Positions 6,120-7,290 of a DNA stretch of 7,290 bases are shown piece after piece. The translations under genes were made by a program, and so were the position numbers. Position 1 is the first letter of the stretch, and each line of letters opens with the position of its first letter. The notes below the pieces were generated by a model. That model ran no database searches, was not told where the DNA came from, and saw nothing but the letters and a program-made list of their open reading frames with translations. The stretch is from JBOGVZ01 sp050692985 (GTDB lineage Bacteria > Actinomycetota > UBA4738 > CALAEC01), in assembly GCA_050692985.1 (NCBI GenBank), contig JBOGVZ010000026.1, positions 1 to 7,290 on the forward strand, written 5' to 3'.

Positions 6120-7217
6120 ATGAACGCTGTGCACACCGAGCGGATCGATACGCTCGTCATCGGGGGTGGCCAGGCCGGGCTCTCGGTCGGGTACCACCTC
6201 GCTCGTCTAGGTGTCCCGTTCGTGGTCCTCGATGCCAACCGGAGAGTCGGCGACTCGTGGCGGAATCGCTGGGACTCGCTGCGGCTGTTCACCCCCAACC
6301 GCTTCAACGGGCTGCCCGGCATGCCTTTCCCCGGTCCGCGCTGGGGGCTCCCAACCAAGGACGAGTTTGCCGACTATCTCGAGAACTACGCCGAGCGGTA
6401 CGAGCTACCGGTACGGATGGGCGTCGAGGTGGGCCGGCTGACGCGGAACGGGGATCGTTTCGTGGCGACGACCGGCGATCGGCATGTCGAGGCCGACAAC
6501 GTGGTGGTGGCCATGTCCTCGTGGCAGCGACCTCGGGTACCGCAGTTCGCATCCGAGCTCGATCCCGGGATCCTCCAGCTTCATGTCGTCGACTACCGCA
6601 ACCCCGGGCAGCTCCAGGATGGGGACGCGCTCGTGATCGGCGCTGGGAACTCGGGGGCGGAGGTCGCCATGGACCTGGCGGGGAACCGCCGGGTGTGGCT
6701 GTCGGGGCCGGACACCGGTCATCTCCCGTTTCGGCCGGAAAGCGCCGTGGCGCGAGTGCTGATGCCGTTCATCGGCCGGGTCATCTTTCACCGGGTGCTC
6801 ACGACCAGCACCCCGATCGGGAGGAGGGTCCGCCCCAAGATGCTGGCCAAGGGCGACCCCCTGATCCGGGTCAAGCCCAAGGATCTGGCAGCGGCAGGAG
6901 TGGAGCGGGTGTCGCGAACCACCGGCGTCGAGGAAGGATTGCCTCGACTCGAGGACGGTCGTCGCCTGGATGTCGCCAATGTGGTGTGGTGCTCTGGGTG
7001 GGATCCCGGCTTCTCCTGGATCGACCTGCCCGTACTCGGCCCGGCGGAGCCGAATCACGACCGGGGAGTCGTCAAGGCCGAGCCTGGGCTCTACTTCGTG
7101 GGTCTCAAGTTCCTCTACTCGAAGTCGTCGGAGCAGATCCACGGGGTGGGCCGCGACGCTGCGCGAATCGCCGAGACAATCGCCGCCCGCCACGAGCAGC
7201 GGGCGAGTGCCGCCTGA
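6120..7217 (+). CDS. FAD/NAD(P)-dependent oxidoreductase, CzcO / flavin-monooxygenase-like
   Basis: Predicted 365-residue cytoplasmic flavoprotein. An N-terminal Rossmann fold binds FAD (VIGGGQAGLSVGYHLARLG, glycines 15-20, with Asp38 at the end of the second strand). The segment GDSWRNRWDSLRLFTPNRFN (44-63) and LPGMPFP are hallmarks of the CzcO-like branch of flavin monooxygenase relatives. The HVVDY stretch (155-159) matches only the HxxxY part of the FMO/BVMO fingerprint; the F-x-G part is missing. A second dinucleotide fold, VIGAGNSGAEVAMDLA (172-187), is expected to bind NAD(P)H. The C-terminus carries GLYFVG and GVGRDAARIAETIAA, the usual closing FAD contact and helix. ATG 6120 is chosen from its ribosome binding site. 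It is probably transcribed alone from the preceding gap. The name CzcO comes from a metal-resistance cluster and does not establish function; the substrate is unknown, and oxygenation of a small molecule or a reductase role are both possible. Confidence 0.92.
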   Translation: MNAVHTERIDTLVIGGGQAGLSVGYHLARLGVPFVVLDANRRVGDSWRNRWDSLRLFTPNRFNGLPGMPFPGPRWGLPTKDEFADYLENYAERYELPVRMGVEVGRLTRNGDRFVATTGDRHVEADNVVVAMSSWQRPRVPQFASELDPGILQLHVVDYRNPGQLQDGDALVIGAGNSGAEVAMDLAGNRRVWLSGPDTGHLPFRPESAVARVLMPFIGRVIFHRVLTTSTPIGRRVRPKMLAKGDPLIRVKPKDLAAAGVERVSRTTGVEEGLPRLEDGRRLDVANVVWCSGWDPGFSWIDLPVLGPAEPNHDRGVVKAEPGLYFVGLKFLYSKSSEQIHGVGRDAARIAETIAARHEQRASAA

Positions 7218-7221
7218 GGGA

Positions 7222-7290
7222 CTACGCGCTCGGAGGCGTTGGTGCAGCCTTGCTTCTCTTTCTGGACCTCGGCGTGCGGGGGCGCGACTT
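7222..7290 (-). CDS. Possible C-terminal tail of a convergent gene, 5' part outside window
   Basis: On the minus strand the frame entering at 7290 is open for 22 codons and ends in TAG (complement of 7222-7224). The encoded tail begins KSRPRTPRSRKRSK and finishes APTPPSA, a basic Lys/Arg/Pro-rich end of the sort seen on many actinobacterial proteins. It would converge on the CzcO-like gene with 4 bp between the stops. The opposite strand is also open here and would give a hydrophobic stretch (GGVGAALLLFLDLGVRG), but no ATG, GTG or TTG start for it is visible at a sensible place. With only 69 bases the call is weak and no family can be named. Confidence 0.3.
   Translation of the reverse strand, partial: KSRPRTPRSRKRSKAAPTPPSA

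Noticed and set aside
6405..7193. Minus-strand open frame of 262 codons under the CzcO-like gene.
   Set aside because: The sense strand encodes a full flavoprotein with both dinucleotide folds; the antisense translation shows no motif or plausible start context.
1..7290. Search for tRNA or rRNA genes, insertion sequences, CRISPR repeats, toxin-antitoxin pairs, phage or defence genes.
   Set aside because: No transposase, repeat-spacer pattern, tRNA-like cloverleaf or defence-family motif was seen; coding sequence fills most of the window and every long gene belongs to a familiar family.

Overview
This window is GC-rich, gene-dense DNA, probably from an actinobacterium. The evidence is strong G/C preference at third codon positions, two start codons preceded by a TANNNT hexamer at leaderless spacing, and a tandem HD-phosphohydrolase/LuxR fusion of a kind I associate with Actinomycetota. 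No rRNA or other phylogenetic marker is present, so the lineage is an inference. Protein families were assigned from motifs read by eye, without a database search.

Layout, left to right, all genes on the + strand unless noted. Positions 1-573 hold the 3' part of a dihydrofolate-reductase-like (RibD C-terminal domain) protein whose start lies outside the window. A 149-bp gap carries a probable leaderless promoter. Positions 723-2834 encode a complete dipeptidyl-peptidase-IV-type S9 serine peptidase with an intact catalytic triad. About 13 bp later, positions 2848-4272 encode a berberine-bridge-enzyme-type FAD oxidase with both residues for bicovalent flavin attachment. Positions 4345-5949 encode a regulator with two HD-type domains (the first degenerate) and a C-terminal LuxR helix-turn-helix. 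Its start is probably GTG 4345, set by a second TACGCT hexamer, and not the upstream GTG 4291. A 170-bp intergenic region with palindromes and a possible promoter follows. Positions 6120-7217 encode a CzcO/flavin-monooxygenase-like FAD/NAD(P) oxidoreductase with a good ribosome binding site. The last 70 bp may hold the C-terminal tail of a convergent minus-strand gene.

How the genes relate: the peptidase and the BBE-type oxidase are close enough to be one transcription unit. The regulator appears to have its own promoter, and the CzcO-like gene is separated by its own leader. Three of the five genes are redox enzymes, but nothing in the sequence shows that they form one pathway. I see no mobile element, CRISPR array, tRNA, rRNA or phage feature, and no convincing new multi-gene system. 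The most interesting items are the HD-HD-LuxR protein and the matching leaderless promoter/start arrangement at two genes.
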